Below, one piece after another: positions 15,228 through 15,390 of a stretch of 15,390 bases of DNA. Within the stretch, counting starts at the first letter, position 1; each line of letters begins with the position of its first letter. A program made the position numbers and the translations under genes. The stretch is from NCBI GenBank assembly GCA_017303735.1, contig JAFLCF010000032.1:15206-30595 (forward strand). The letters run 5' to 3'. The DNA is from Anaerolineae bacterium. Its GTDB lineage: Bacteria; Chloroflexota; Anaerolineae; Anaerolineales; Villigracilaceae. A model generated the notes under the pieces. That model was not told the origin of the DNA. It did no database searches and saw only the letters and a list, made by a program, of their open reading frames with translations.

Positions 15228-15390
15228 ATGTTCACAAAGATCTATGAAAAGCTTAAACCGTTCCGATTCCGTCTGACCATCATTGGGCTGCTGAGTATGG
15301 CAAGCCTGATCTCAGTGACCTTGTTCCGCATTCGCACCTTGTTGAGCGGCACGGATGATTATGCATTCTTGATTTGGAATCTCTTCCTTG
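15228..15390 (+). CDS. Second DUF1361-family membrane protein, 3' truncated by window edge
   Basis: Only 54 codons are visible. They encode a basic N-terminus, one hydrophobic segment (about residues 16-34), then YAFLIWNLFL, which matches LIWNLFL of the DUF1361 protein just upstream at the same place in the fold. The pair is therefore a tandem paralog set that has diverged outside the motif. Function is unknown. Good GGAGG ribosome site. The rest of the gene lies outside the window. Confidence 0.8.
   Translation, partial: MFTKIYEKLKPFRFRLTIIGLLSMASLISVTLFRIRTLLSGTDDYAFLIWNLFL

Overview
The window looks like ordinary chromosome of a mesophilic, environmental bacterium, most likely an Anaerolineae-type Chloroflexota. 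That assignment is inference from gene style: 7TM-sensor HD-GYP receptors, tandem DUF1361 membrane proteins, a PreP-type M16C protease and a family II CBS-pyrophosphatase, with intermediate G+C. There is no rRNA, tRNA, CRISPR array or phage gene. Every gene I can support reads on the + strand; the minus-strand ORFs are shadows.

Layout. 2-1921: C-terminal part of an M16C (PreP-like) zinc metalloprotease, cut by the window's left edge. 1954-2944: a visibly A+T-richer two-gene unit, an unrecognised protein overlapping by 20 bp a DUF6036-like nucleotidyltransferase; it resembles a toxin-antitoxin module. 2946-3665: a REP-associated tyrosine transposase (RAYT, HUH/Y1 type) bracketed by two perfect palindromes that share a 16-bp core but carry different, self-complementary arms. 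3676-6642: a molybdopterin hydroxylase of the xanthine dehydrogenase family with a fused N-terminal iron-sulfur region. Its first [2Fe-2S] domain keeps the fold's sequence pattern but has lost all four cysteines. A strong hairpin follows at 6663-6697.

6772-11499: two tandem paralogous c-di-GMP phosphodiesterase receptors (7TM sensor, PAS/GAF modules, HD-GYP) of 556 and 988 aa, near-identical at their 3' ends. 11552-12895: manganese-dependent inorganic pyrophosphatase with inserted CBS pair, followed by a terminator-like hairpin. 12987-15158: an alpha/beta hydrolase, a DinB-fold protein and a DUF1361 membrane protein (the last two overlap by ATGA). 15228 to the right edge: the start of a second DUF1361 paralog.

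How the genes fit together. The two HD-GYP proteins probably lower c-di-GMP in response to related signals at the membrane. The hydrolase, DinB and DUF1361 genes look like a short operon of unknown purpose. The 1954-3665 block looks like an accessory insert between two housekeeping-type genes. The most interesting items are the covarying palindrome pair around the RAYT, the second palindrome abutting the Shine-Dalgarno of the molybdoenzyme gene, the cluster-less ferredoxin domain of that enzyme, and the toxin-antitoxin-like pair.
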